Origin: Dysgonomonas sp. BGC7 | Lineage (GTDB): Bacteria > Bacteroidota > Bacteroidia > Bacteroidales > Dysgonomonadaceae | Length of the DNA: 64,000 nt | Direction of reading: 5' to 3' | Assembly (NCBI RefSeq): GCF_001261735.1 | Contig: NZ_CVRP01000010.1 | Span: 310,001-374,000, forward strand | Shown: positions 34,392-41,933 of the stretch, piece by piece | Layout: every line of letters begins with the position of its first letter | Position numbering within the stretch: the first letter of the stretch is position 1 | Program-made: the position numbers and the translations under genes | Notes under the pieces: model-generated | The model's input: the letters and a program-made list of their open reading frames with translations, nothing else | Told to the model about the DNA's origin: nothing | The model's database searches: none

Positions 34392-35972
34392 TTATTTTTT
34401 CTTTCTTTTTAGTGTTTGTATACATTCGCGACGAGGGATAATAACGGATACTCCATAATATTCGATTTCGTTTCTGATCACATTTTTTATTTCATCCATA
34501 TTCTTAGGTAAAGGTACAACTATCTGTACATGTTCCTTTTGCACACCTACGGCATAACAAATAGCTTCTATTTTTTCTGTTCCTGCCGAATCTTGACCAC
34601 CTGTCATAGCAGTAGTAAGATTGTCTGAAATAACCACCGTGATATTCACTTCCGAGTTGACAGCATCCAGCAACCCGGTAATACCGGAATGTGTAAAAGT
34701 AGAATCTCCGATAACTGCTATAGAAGGAAACAAACCCGCATCGGCAGCTCCTTTTGCCATAGTGATAGAAGCTCCCATGTCTACACAAGTATCTATAGCC
34801 CTAAATGGAGGAAGTGCCCCTAAAGTATAACAACCTATATCGCTGAACACTTTAGCGTCTTCGTACTCTTTTACAACCTCATTCAAAGCATTATATACAT
34901 CTATATGACCACATCCTGTACACAAGGCAGGCGGACGTGGCACAATATTGCTGCTGACATCGAACTGCTTTTCGGAAGCCAATCCCAAAGCTTGTTTCAC
35001 ATTATCGGGAGTAAGCTCCCCCACCCTAGACAACTCTCCTGTAAGACGACCTTTTATTTTGCCACTCTCGTCAAGCAGTCCACGCAATTGTTCTTCCACA
35101 AAAGGTTGCCCGTCTTCAAGGATCAACACTTCGTCACACGTGGAAACGACTTTCTTTATAAGATCTTTAGGCAACGGATATTGTGATATTTTCAATACTG
35201 TAAGTTCGCAGCCTGCGGGAAAGTTCTCCATCAGATAGTTGTAAGCTATTCCGCAAGCAATAACACCTTTCTTATTCCCTTGTTGAAATGAGTTATAAAT
35301 AGAATCGGCCGATAGCTTTTCCAGTTTTGGTTGTATTGCGAGTAGCTCATTATATCTTCGTCTAGCATTTACAGGCAGAAGCACCCAACGGGATTTATCT
35401 TCCGGAAATTTGATCGGATTCTGTAGTCTTATCTGCGATGTCACAACTTCGGATCGGGAATGAGCCATCCGGGTGGTAAGACGCATAAGAACAGGTAATT
35501 CGTATTTTTCTGACACATCGAAAGCATAACGTACCATATCATAAGCCTCTTGTTGCGAAGATGGTTCGAAGATAGGCATGAATGCAAATTTCCCGTAGAA
35601 TCGCGAGTCTTGTTCGTTTTGTGAAGAATGCATAGAAGGATCATCTGTAACCAGAACAACAATCCCTCCATTTGTCCCTGTCATAGACGAATTTACAAAA
35701 GCATCGGCAGCAACATTAAGCCCCACATGTTTCATACAAACAAGTGCCCGCTTACCTACATACGACACACCTAAAGCAGCCTCCATCGCCGTTTTCTCGT
35801 TCGTACACCACAAACTATGTATTTTTCGCTCGTTGGCAAGTGGCGATTCCTGTATATATTCCGTTATCTCTGTAGATGGGGTTCCGGGATATGCATATAC
35901 CCCTGTTATGCCCGCATGTATAGCTCCTAGTGCGATAGCCTGATCGCCTAGCATAAGTAGTTTTTGTTTCAT
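34392..35972 (-). CDS. iorA: Indolepyruvate:ferredoxin oxidoreductase, alpha subunit
   Basis: This 526-residue thiamine diphosphate enzyme has an N-terminal pyrimidine-binding domain (VYAYPGTPSTEITEYI, ALGVSYVGKRALVCMKHVGL) and a C-terminal TPP domain with ALCTGCGHIDVYNAL and AVIGDSTFTHSGITGLLD. It ends at GVSVIIPRRECIQTLKRKKK. The C-terminal two-cluster ferredoxin domain of archaeal IorA (about 600 residues) is absent. This short form seems usual in Bacteroidales and would need a separate ferredoxin. The start abuts the nitrilase stop with no gap. Confidence 0.93.
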   Translation of the reverse strand: MKQKLLMLGDQAIALGAIHAGITGVYAYPGTPSTEITEYIQESPLANERKIHSLWCTNEKTAMEAALGVSYVGKRALVCMKHVGLNVAADAFVNSSMTGTNGGIVVLVTDDPSMHSSQNEQDSRFYGKFAFMPIFEPSSQQEAYDMVRYAFDVSEKYELPVLMRLTTRMAHSRSEVVTSQIRLQNPIKFPEDKSRWVLLPVNARRRYNELLAIQPKLEKLSADSIYNSFQQGNKKGVIACGIAYNYLMENFPAGCELTVLKISQYPLPKDLIKKVVSTCDEVLILEDGQPFVEEQLRGLLDESGKIKGRLTGELSRVGELTPDNVKQALGLASEKQFDVSSNIVPRPPALCTGCGHIDVYNALNEVVKEYEDAKVFSDIGCYTLGALPPFRAIDTCVDMGASITMAKGAADAGLFPSIAVIGDSTFTHSGITGLLDAVNSEVNITVVISDNLTTAMTGGQDSAGTEKIEAICYAVGVQKEHVQIVVPLPKNMDEIKNVIRNEIEYYGVSVIIPRRECIQTLKRKKK

Positions 35973-36737
35973 TTATTTGATTAGTGTAAGTTGATCCGCA
36001 TCATTTAAGGCAGGGAATGACAATCTGAAATCATCCAATGCCTGTTTATCTATTTTTCCGCAAACAGCTTCCGCTTTACCATTTTCGGCTGCTACAATTG
36101 TTTGTCCCAAGTAGTTGATCAGAGCTGTGCCTCCGCTATAAGCATTGGAAGGATCGTCACCCACCCTGTTTACTCCGACTACATAACATACATTTTCGAT
36201 AGCACGAGCCCTCAGCAGAGTATTCCATGCATTGATACGGGATGTAGGCCAATTGGCAACATATATAGCTATATCATAATCGCCTCTGTTTCGGGAAAAG
36301 GCAGGAAAGCGTAAATCGTAGCAAATCTGGAGTAGAATACGAAACCCTTTGTACTCTACAACAATACGCTTCTGTCCTGCTGTATATTCTTTATCCTCAC
36401 CGGCATAAGTAAACAAATGTTTTTTATTGTACACAGCATACTCTCCATCAGGCTTAACAAAATAGAATCGGTTATAATATTTATCATCATCTACTACTGC
36501 CACACTACCTCCTACCGCCGCATTTTTACTCTTAGCCACCTGACGCATCCATGCTAAAGTTTCGGTTTCGGCTTTTTCTGCCACACCTTTTGGTGACATA
36601 CAAAATCCGGTGGTAAACATCTCAGGAAGAATAATGATATCTGCTCCATCATAAGGATCAAGCATTTTTTGAACTTCTGCTTTATTTCTTGAAGGCTTTT
36701 GCCACTCAATATCTGTCTGGAGCAGTAATATATTCAT
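35973..36737 (-). CDS. Nitrilase-superfamily amidase, omega-amidase-like
   Basis: This 254-residue carbon-nitrogen hydrolase has the Glu39-Lys106-Cys139 triad (LPEM, YNKKHLF, LQICYDLRFPAF). The sequence is the YafV/omega-amidase type, which cleaves 2-oxoglutaramate or 2-oxosuccinamate. These are the oxo-products left when glutamine or asparagine donates the amino group to an oxoacid. As first gene of an operon containing an aminotransferase and IorAB, it could recycle 2-oxoglutaramate. That link is inference. Confidence 0.88.
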   Translation of the reverse strand: MNILLLQTDIEWQKPSRNKAEVQKMLDPYDGADIIILPEMFTTGFCMSPKGVAEKAETETLAWMRQVAKSKNAAVGGSVAVVDDDKYYNRFYFVKPDGEYAVYNKKHLFTYAGEDKEYTAGQKRIVVEYKGFRILLQICYDLRFPAFSRNRGDYDIAIYVANWPTSRINAWNTLLRARAIENVCYVVGVNRVGDDPSNAYSGGTALINYLGQTIVAAENGKAEAVCGKIDKQALDDFRLSFPALNDADQLTLIK

Positions 36738-36950
36738 GTGTATCAGGTGTTAGATAAATTAACTTCGAAGATAAAGATTTTTATCTGAATCAAAAAAATA
36801 CCAATCTATTTATTTAAGAAATATGGATATTATAAGAAAAAAGAAATATCAGAAGATATATCTCAAAGCTATAATTAAGGATAGATGTTATGCTTGACAA
36901 GAAGAAAAAACAAAGTATTAGCCTATACTTCAAGATAAAAATTAACAAAT

Positions 36951-36982
36951 AAAAAAAGCGGAATGGAGTTTTCCATTCCGCT
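36951..36982 (-). terminator. Terminator of the histone-like gene
   Basis: An 11-bp stem, AGCGGAATGGA (36957-36967) and TCCATTCCGCT (36972-36982), has a 4-nt loop and a 7-nt T tract on the minus strand. Confidence 0.9.
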
Positions 36983-37007
36983 AACGGCAGAAATACAATT
37001 CCTACAC

Positions 37008-37184
37008 TTATTTCTTTGTAACTTCAATAGATTTTTTACGAAAATCTTTTAAAGCCTTTTCTATTTCGAGAGAAACTTTTCTTGCACGAGTACCAGCCGC
37101 CTTATTTCCGTTTTCGATCTGTGCCGCTGCATCTTTTGCAAAATCTTTAAAACTCTCATTCAATTTTTCTACAAGATTCTTCAT
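37008..37184 (-). CDS. Histone H1-like (Hc1-type) small basic protein
   Basis: This 58-residue, Lys-rich, helical protein starts at MKNLVEKLNESFKDF (ATG at 37184; the frame extends to 37208 without homology). The block AAGTRARKVSLEIEKALKDFRKKSIEVTKK matches the short Bacteroidales histone-H1/Hc1 family, thought to bind DNA. It is monocistronic, with a clear promoter and terminator. Confidence 0.85.
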   Translation of the reverse strand: MKNLVEKLNESFKDFAKDAAAQIENGNKAAGTRARKVSLEIEKALKDFRKKSIEVTKK

Positions 37185-37205
37185 GTTTTCCTTTTTTATG
37201 TGTAA

Positions 37206-37234
37206 CAAAGATATTTCTTATTCTGAACAAACAA
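37206..37234 (-). promoter_or_regulatory. Promoter of the histone-like gene
   Basis: On the minus strand, TTG (37234-37232) is followed after 18 nt by TATCTTTG (37213-37206). This is a good Bacteroidota promoter just upstream of the start codon. Confidence 0.65.
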
Positions 37235-37340
37235 CTTTGGCAAAAGGTTTTCAGTTTTACGATGAAAATATAATCCTTCTTGATAATAGTTTTATAAACT
37301 GACTGTCTTGCCTACTGACAACATATGGCTAAGGCAGACC

Positions 37341-37377
37341 TTTTGTTGCTTATAATTTTTAATAATAGATACATTTG
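37341..37377 (+). promoter_or_regulatory. Strong orphan Bacteroidota promoter
   Basis: TTTTGTTG (37341-37348), 21 nt and TACATTTG (37370-37377) together are among the best consensus matches in the window. No annotated gene begins for more than 330 nt. Confidence 0.65.
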
Positions 37378-37383
37378 CAGCTA

Positions 37384-37515
37384 TTTCTGAAAATCAAGAC
37401 AGTAGATATAGATAAAATAATGAACAGCTTTCTGGTGGAAAGTGAAAGAAAACTAAAGCATTGCTACAAATCAGTGAAATGCAATCCTAAGAATATTACA
37501 TATAGCAATACATGA
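37384..37515 (+). other. Candidate small transcript with 31-codon ORF
   Basis: A transcript from the orphan promoter would start near 37384. It contains an ATG at 37420 and a stop at 37513-37515 encoding MNSFLVESERKLKHCYKSV and 12 more residues. The ORF has no recognised family and could be chance. The segment could be a small RNA or the long leader of the wHTH gene. Confidence 0.3.
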
Positions 37516-37714
37516 TAAAAGATAAAGGTACAAATACTGAGTAAATTTAATTTGATATATCAGTTTTATTCATTATGTTTACTCTGTGGTTTTCAATATA
37601 CTAGAATAAAGAGACAGAGGACCTTCTTTAAATGAGTATATAATAATTAAAATCGGTTCTATATTCTTCTATTACATACGGTTTATTTAGTATTAACCCT
37701 TAACTCTTATCAAA

Positions 37715-37939
37715 ATGCTAACAAATGATATTGGTATTAATGCCGGAACTATCTGGAAACTCTTGTCTCAAAGAGGAAATCTGACTGTAAGGGAAATAGG
37801 TGAATTAACTCATTATAAAGATTCCCTAATTATGTTAGCTCTAGGATGGCTATCCAGAGAGAGCAAAATAGAATTTTCAACAACAAATGGAGAGTTGAAA
37901 ATAGGACTAAAACAAGTGGTTTCTGATCTATATTATTAG
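37715..37939 (+). CDS. Winged helix-turn-helix protein (DUF2582 type)
   Basis: This 74-residue single-domain protein contains INAGTIWKLLSQRGNLTVREI and ALGWLSRESKIEF, the signature of the DUF2582 wHTH family widespread in Bacteroidota. It is probably a DNA-binding protein of unknown target. An ATAGCCTGT hairpin terminator follows. Confidence 0.85.
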   Translation: MLTNDIGINAGTIWKLLSQRGNLTVREIGELTHYKDSLIMLALGWLSRESKIEFSTTNGELKIGLKQVVSDLYY

Positions 37940-37970
37940 AAAAGAATATCATAAAAATATTATCAGTTAA

Positions 37971-38014
37971 ATAGCCTGTTTAAATTTAATATTTAGACAG
38001 GCTATTTATTTTTG
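37971..38014 (+). terminator. Terminator after the wHTH gene
   Basis: ATAGCCTGT (37971-37979) and ACAGGCTAT (37997-38005) form a 9-bp stem, followed by TTATTTTTG. Confidence 0.85.
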
Positions 38015-38383
38015 ACTATACTTTTTCTGTTTATTGAGTTATAAACCAAGCACAGATACCATTTTGTATTATTTTAACAAAAGAAGAAAATATATCTATT
38101 AAAATTAAAATAAAGATTCCTTAAACAATTTGTTAAGAATTTAGTTATAGTTATATGATAAATTGTTAAGAAAATAAAAACCAAAGCTTTTATCAAAATT
38201 AATATTTATTATTGTACCAATATGATAAGTAAGAAGCAGCTTACTCTTAAATATTTATCAACAAAGGATATCAATAAAACTCTATTTCAAAAAATAAATG
38301 TAGTAAAATACTACTCAAATACCGAAAGGTAATTTTGAGTTTAGTACTTATTCAGAAAATCTTTCTAAATATATTCCGGTTAT
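38015..38383. other. AT-rich region upstream of the AraC-type regulator, 369 nt
   Basis: It holds a 10-nt direct repeat TTGTTAAGAA (38130-38139 and 38163-38172, 33 bp apart) and a TAATTTTG -7 box at 38330-38337. The direct repeat could be a regulator site. No ORF is seen. Confidence 0.45.
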
Positions 38384-39250
38384 ATGGGCGATAATTTATC
38401 TCAGTTCAATGAAATAAACTTTTTAATAAGAGATGATTCATTTTCTCTTCATGAAGAAAAGAAGGATAATCAATTAATTGTAGGTAATCAAAGCTACAAT
38501 TGTATAATATTCATGCTAAGCGGAAATATCGAAATTGTAACAAGTGCGAACAGAACTATAATACTCGAGCCTGATCATATGTACAATCTATCTATGCTAA
38601 CCGGACCATACAAAGGAAAAGTGTTAAAAGATGCCCGCTACATTAATTTAAATACAAGTGCATTGGTACCGCTAATCAATGCTATTAAATTACAAAATCT
38701 AATAGACTCAAGCCATCTGATTAGCAAGGAAGTAGAAACTCTCAAATTTGGAGAGGTACTCTATTCATACCTCCAACATATTATTCTACTCAAAAAAGAT
38801 GAAGATATTCCAGTCGAAATGTATGATCTTAAAAAACTGGAATTTTTATATTACATGAGACAATATCATACAAGAGAAGAGCTTGCTCATTTCCTACATG
38901 CCTCTATATCTACTCATAGCAAGTTTAGAATGATTGTATATAAGAACTATACAAATTCGACAACAGTAAAAGAATTGTCGAACAGATGCTATATGACCAC
39001 CAAAACTTTTACCCGCCATTTCAAAACAGAATTTGGTGTTACTCCACACAAATGGCTTATTAAACAAAAAATTGACAATCTGAATGATTTACTATTTAAC
39101 AAAGGGGCTTCGATAGAGGATATATTAGAGGAATTTCGCTTTTCATCTATAATAGAATTCAGGCAATTCTGCATCAGATATCATCTTGATAATATATTGG
39201 AATCTTTCAAGCAGCTAAAAGAAGCTTATTTAGAGAATATTACAGATTAA
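38384..39250 (+). CDS. AraC-family transcriptional regulator
   Basis: This 288-residue protein has an N-terminal cupin-like region (residues 1-110: CIIFMLSGNIEIV, LEPDHMYNLSMLTGP). The C-terminal double helix-turn-helix of about 100 residues includes NSTTVKELSNRCYMTTKTFT and RHFKTEFGVTPHKWLIKQKI. The second helix-turn-helix is divergent. It lies directly upstream of, and in the same direction as, the surface-fibre-like cluster, so it may control that cluster. The ligand is unknown. Confidence 0.85.
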   Translation: MGDNLSQFNEINFLIRDDSFSLHEEKKDNQLIVGNQSYNCIIFMLSGNIEIVTSANRTIILEPDHMYNLSMLTGPYKGKVLKDARYINLNTSALVPLINAIKLQNLIDSSHLISKEVETLKFGEVLYSYLQHIILLKKDEDIPVEMYDLKKLEFLYYMRQYHTREELAHFLHASISTHSKFRMIVYKNYTNSTTVKELSNRCYMTTKTFTRHFKTEFGVTPHKWLIKQKIDNLNDLLFNKGASIEDILEEFRFSSIIEFRQFCIRYHLDNILESFKQLKEAYLENITD

Positions 39251-39298
39251 GAATTGAGTTTTTATGACACAATGCAAATGTCTTTTTTTTTATATTTT

Positions 39299-39325
39299 TT
39301 GTCCTTTTTTTTTAGAAAAGGACAA
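39299..39325. promoter_or_regulatory. Perfect inverted repeat in the promoter of the surface cluster
   Basis: TTGTCCTTTT (39299-39308) and AAAAGGACAA (39316-39325) flank 7 nt. The right arm ends 12 nt before the TAATTTTG -7 box, where an operator or activator site would sit. T runs of nine lie at 39283-39291 and 39305-39313. Confidence 0.6.
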
Positions 39326-39337
39326 CATCGAATAGAT

Positions 39338-39345
39338 TAATTTTG
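39338..39345 (+). promoter_or_regulatory. -7 box of the surface cluster
   Basis: TAATTTTG matches TAnnTTTG, about 98 nt upstream of the first start codon. No clear -33 TTG is present, consistent with need for an activator. Confidence 0.55.
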
Positions 39346-39442
39346 CGCCGCATTTAAGGGGTAAAACAGAATGAATACAAACTGCCTCTCTAATGCAAAG
39401 AAAGGAAATAATTGTAAATATTCTAATTTTTATCAGGAAAAA

Positions 39443-40006
39443 ATGAAAACAAAATTTTTAATTGCGTTCTTCGCATTGATCGTTTCTTATGGAACAAGCA
39501 GCCTTTATGCACAAACAACAACAACAGAAGGTGCAAGTGACCAAGTGACCCTAAACATCAGATTGAAAGCAATACAGACTTTATTGGTAAACAGTGGACA
39601 AAAAGTTGTAAATTTAGATTACAACACAACTAGTGATTATGCAAATGGAGTTTCTTCGGATCAAGCTGACCACTTAACAATATACAGTACCGGTGGATTT
39701 GAAATAAAGGCTAAATCATCTTCTGCAGCTTTGACCAATGACGGAGGTAAAAATATCGAAGTATCAGATATTAAAATCACAGCTTCAAAAGGAGCTACGA
39801 ACAAATTAATTGGTGTAGATTACCTTTCTTCAGCACTAAGTGCAGATGGAACAACTATCGTAAAGAGTGACATGGGGGGGGTAAATCAGACATTCAACAT
39901 CAAATATCAATCAGCAGGAGCCGATAAATATATTAATCATTATAAACATAAAGAAGATCCTACTTACTTTACAACAACAGTAACGTACACTATATACGCT
40001 AAGTAA
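39443..40006 (+). CDS. Secreted pilin-like subunit
   Basis: The ATG at 39443 (MKTKFLIAFF) starts a clear signal peptide ending SSLYAQ. The upstream in-frame start at 39371 is not signal-like. The mature 160 residues are all-beta. They open with an alternating strand (VTLNIRLKAI) and contain SDYANG, STGGFEIKA and a final TTTVTYTIYAK strand. The C-terminal half of the protein at 40897-41928 follows the same pattern. Context (chaperone, usher-like barrel) suggests it is the main subunit of a surface fibre. A G8 run at 39874-39881 lies in the coding sequence. No named family was recognised with confidence. Confidence 0.65.
   Translation: MKTKFLIAFFALIVSYGTSSLYAQTTTTEGASDQVTLNIRLKAIQTLLVNSGQKVVNLDYNTTSDYANGVSSDQADHLTIYSTGGFEIKAKSSSAALTNDGGKNIEVSDIKITASKGATNKLIGVDYLSSALSADGTTIVKSDMGGVNQTFNIKYQSAGADKYINHYKHKEDPTYFTTTVTYTIYAK
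39874..39881 (+). repeat. G8 homopolymer inside the subunit gene
   Basis: Eight consecutive G lie at codons 144-147 (Met-Gly-Gly-Val) in an AT-rich gene. Gain or loss of one base would shift the frame and remove the last 40 or so residues, including the C-terminal strands. Confidence 0.85.
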
Positions 40007-40034
40007 ACATTATATTCAGAGATATTTATTTGCG

Positions 40035-40070
40035 AAAGGGAGTGTTATGATAGCAGCTGGCACTCCTTTT
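40035..40070 (+). terminator. Hairpin after the subunit gene (attenuator-like)
   Basis: AAAGGGAGTG (40035-40044) pairs with CACTCCTTTT (40061-40070) through one G-U pair, in the 94-nt gap before the chaperone gene. It may raise subunit mRNA over the downstream genes, as in pilus operons. Confidence 0.65.
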
Positions 40071-40100
40071 CCAACTTTTAAATAAGAGGAATAAAAAAAT

Positions 40101-40904
40101 ATGACACGGAGATTAACTGTCATTATTTCTATACTTGCATTGTGTTTTACTACAAAAGGTTATGCACAACTTGGAATTTCAGTATCGCCTCCTCGTGTAT
40201 ATTATACAATAGACCCAGGGCAAACAGGAGTTAACGATATTGTCATCACAAATGTCAGTGACAATAATACGCTGGAGCTATCTATTACTTTGGGAGACTG
40301 GATGTATAATGAATATGGTGAAAACGTAATGTATCCGGCCGATAGCTTAAAAAACTCATGCGCAGGCTGGGTTAATATCATGGGTTCTTCCTATCTATCT
40401 CTCAAACCAAAACAAAGCGAGACTATAAAAGTAGCTATAACTGTACCACCCAATGTAAGCGATACTATTACAACACACACAGCAATGTTGTATGTAACGC
40501 AGATGAATCCCATTGATGATGTTAACGAACATGGAGCAAATATTAAAGTAAGCGTTCGTTCAGGAATTAAACTTTTTCAAAGAACATCTGCACCCCGGCA
40601 TAATAAAATAGATATAAGGAATCTTTCCTTAAACAAGACAGAAAATGCTATATTCCTTGAATTCAAGAATGAAGGTAATGTATGGATAGATGGATCTGTT
40701 GGTTCTTATCTGTTCAACAAAGCTACCGGAAAGGAAATAGCTTTGGAAAATATTATGTATTACACTATGCCCAACGATCTGCGTATATTAAAAATACCTC
40801 TCCCTGCTAATATCGAGAAAGGTAACTATACAGCAACTGTGATGATAGATTATGGAGATTCGAACAATATTGAAGCAGCAGAACTTGAATTTACCTATGA
40901 ATAG
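40101..40904 (+). CDS. Periplasmic chaperone-like protein (PapD-like Ig folds)
   Basis: The 267-residue product has a signal peptide (to GYAQ). LGISVSPPRVYYTIDPGQTGVNDI then resembles the first strand of fimbrial chaperone N-domains, and YLSLKPKQSETIKVAITVP recalls their G1 region. Two Ig-like domains (25-150 and 155-267) match the chaperone fold layout. It is far from classic PapD and lacks an obvious conserved Arg/Lys pair that I could confirm. The stop overlaps the next start by 8 nt. Confidence 0.65.
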   Translation: MTRRLTVIISILALCFTTKGYAQLGISVSPPRVYYTIDPGQTGVNDIVITNVSDNNTLELSITLGDWMYNEYGENVMYPADSLKNSCAGWVNIMGSSYLSLKPKQSETIKVAITVPPNVSDTITTHTAMLYVTQMNPIDDVNEHGANIKVSVRSGIKLFQRTSAPRHNKIDIRNLSLNKTENAIFLEFKNEGNVWIDGSVGSYLFNKATGKEIALENIMYYTMPNDLRILKIPLPANIEKGNYTATVMIDYGDSNNIEAAELEFTYE

Positions 40905-41928
40905 AATCATATATTTCATTATTATATTACTCACATCAATTGGTGTTCATTCCCAGACACCTAACCTTTCTCTGTGGAGCAATACATATATGAATATTTA
41001 TTCATACGAAGGGACTACTCAGCCCAATTCTATAACCATCCGGATATCTCAAAACGGATATCTCAATATTCAGAACTGGAAGCTATCTGTAATAGCCACT
41101 CCTGTAACAATATGGAATGGATTGTTCTTTCCTGTAGAAAAAATTAATCTACAACCCAACTATACAACAGGTACAGTTAAAGATCCCGGGCCATTACCAA
41201 CAATATCTGAAATAGGAATACCTGCCACCCTGAACCTAATAGGCAACTCGGAAGTATTTCTTGTTCCACGTTCCAATGCACCTATATACAATATAGGAAC
41301 TGGCAACAGTTATTACGATCTACAGATTCTATTTAATATGAACGTTGTAGGAGGCAGCTACTTAACAAAGCTGAAAACAAATAGTCCTCAATATCCTATA
41401 AACATGAGATTTACTCTTTATGGAGCAAATAATGAGATAATAGGAACTACAAATTTGAGTTATACGATTCAAGTGCATACTAATCTTACGGGCACGCCAC
41501 CTTCCGAAAACACTTATTCGATCCAGATATCGACCGGAGCCCGAAATGGCCAATTAAATATGAACTCTTTGGCCGACTATGCAAATGGCGCTAGTGTATT
41601 ATATAATAACGGTTTATCTGTTTCAACGAATATTGACTATCAAATATCTGTAAGGTCAATATCTTCTACATTCATATCATCTTCCGGAAATTCACTACCT
41701 TTAGATGTTGTCAATGTACAATTGCGACCGTCGTCTGATAATAAAGCCTCTTCTATTACAAGGTCCATTTCCAGCACATCTCAAATAATTTCGACAGGAA
41801 GTTCCACAAACAAACTACCTGCTTATTATGACATTCATTACTATACCAACCCGAATGACCAGAGATTGATACAAGCTAAAATGGAAGACTATTCTACTAC
41901 TTTGCAATATGAGATTACGCCCAAATAA
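40897..41928 (+). CDS. Two-domain secreted protein, tip-adhesin-like
   Basis: Using the ATG at 40897 (MNRIIYFIIILL), the 343-residue product has a signal peptide ending GVHSQ. It has a unique beta domain (about 20-195) and a C-terminal domain (about 205-343) whose DYANG, IDYQISVRSIS and TLQYEITPK parallel the SDYANG, GGFEIKAKSS and TVTYTIYAK of the subunit at 39443. One binding domain plus one pilin-like domain is the layout of tip adhesins. The earlier in-frame start at 40852 lies inside the chaperone gene and is not signal-like. Confidence 0.6.
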   Translation: MNRIIYFIIILLTSIGVHSQTPNLSLWSNTYMNIYSYEGTTQPNSITIRISQNGYLNIQNWKLSVIATPVTIWNGLFFPVEKINLQPNYTTGTVKDPGPLPTISEIGIPATLNLIGNSEVFLVPRSNAPIYNIGTGNSYYDLQILFNMNVVGGSYLTKLKTNSPQYPINMRFTLYGANNEIIGTTNLSYTIQVHTNLTGTPPSENTYSIQISTGARNGQLNMNSLADYANGASVLYNNGLSVSTNIDYQISVRSISSTFISSSGNSLPLDVVNVQLRPSSDNKASSITRSISSTSQIISTGSSTNKLPAYYDIHYYTNPNDQRLIQAKMEDYSTTLQYEITPK

Positions 41929-41933
41929 GAAAT

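Larger units (their letters stand above)
37235..37714. other. 480-nt region without a recognised gene
   Basis: Between the histone promoter and the wHTH gene I see one strong plus-strand promoter (37341-37377), a candidate short transcript after it and a 31-codon ORF. Nothing else was recognised. Confidence 0.5.

Noticed and set aside
39299-39325. Inverted repeat read as terminator of the AraC-type gene
   Set aside because: No T run follows the right arm on the plus strand, and it lies 12 nt before a -7 box, so a regulatory role is more likely.
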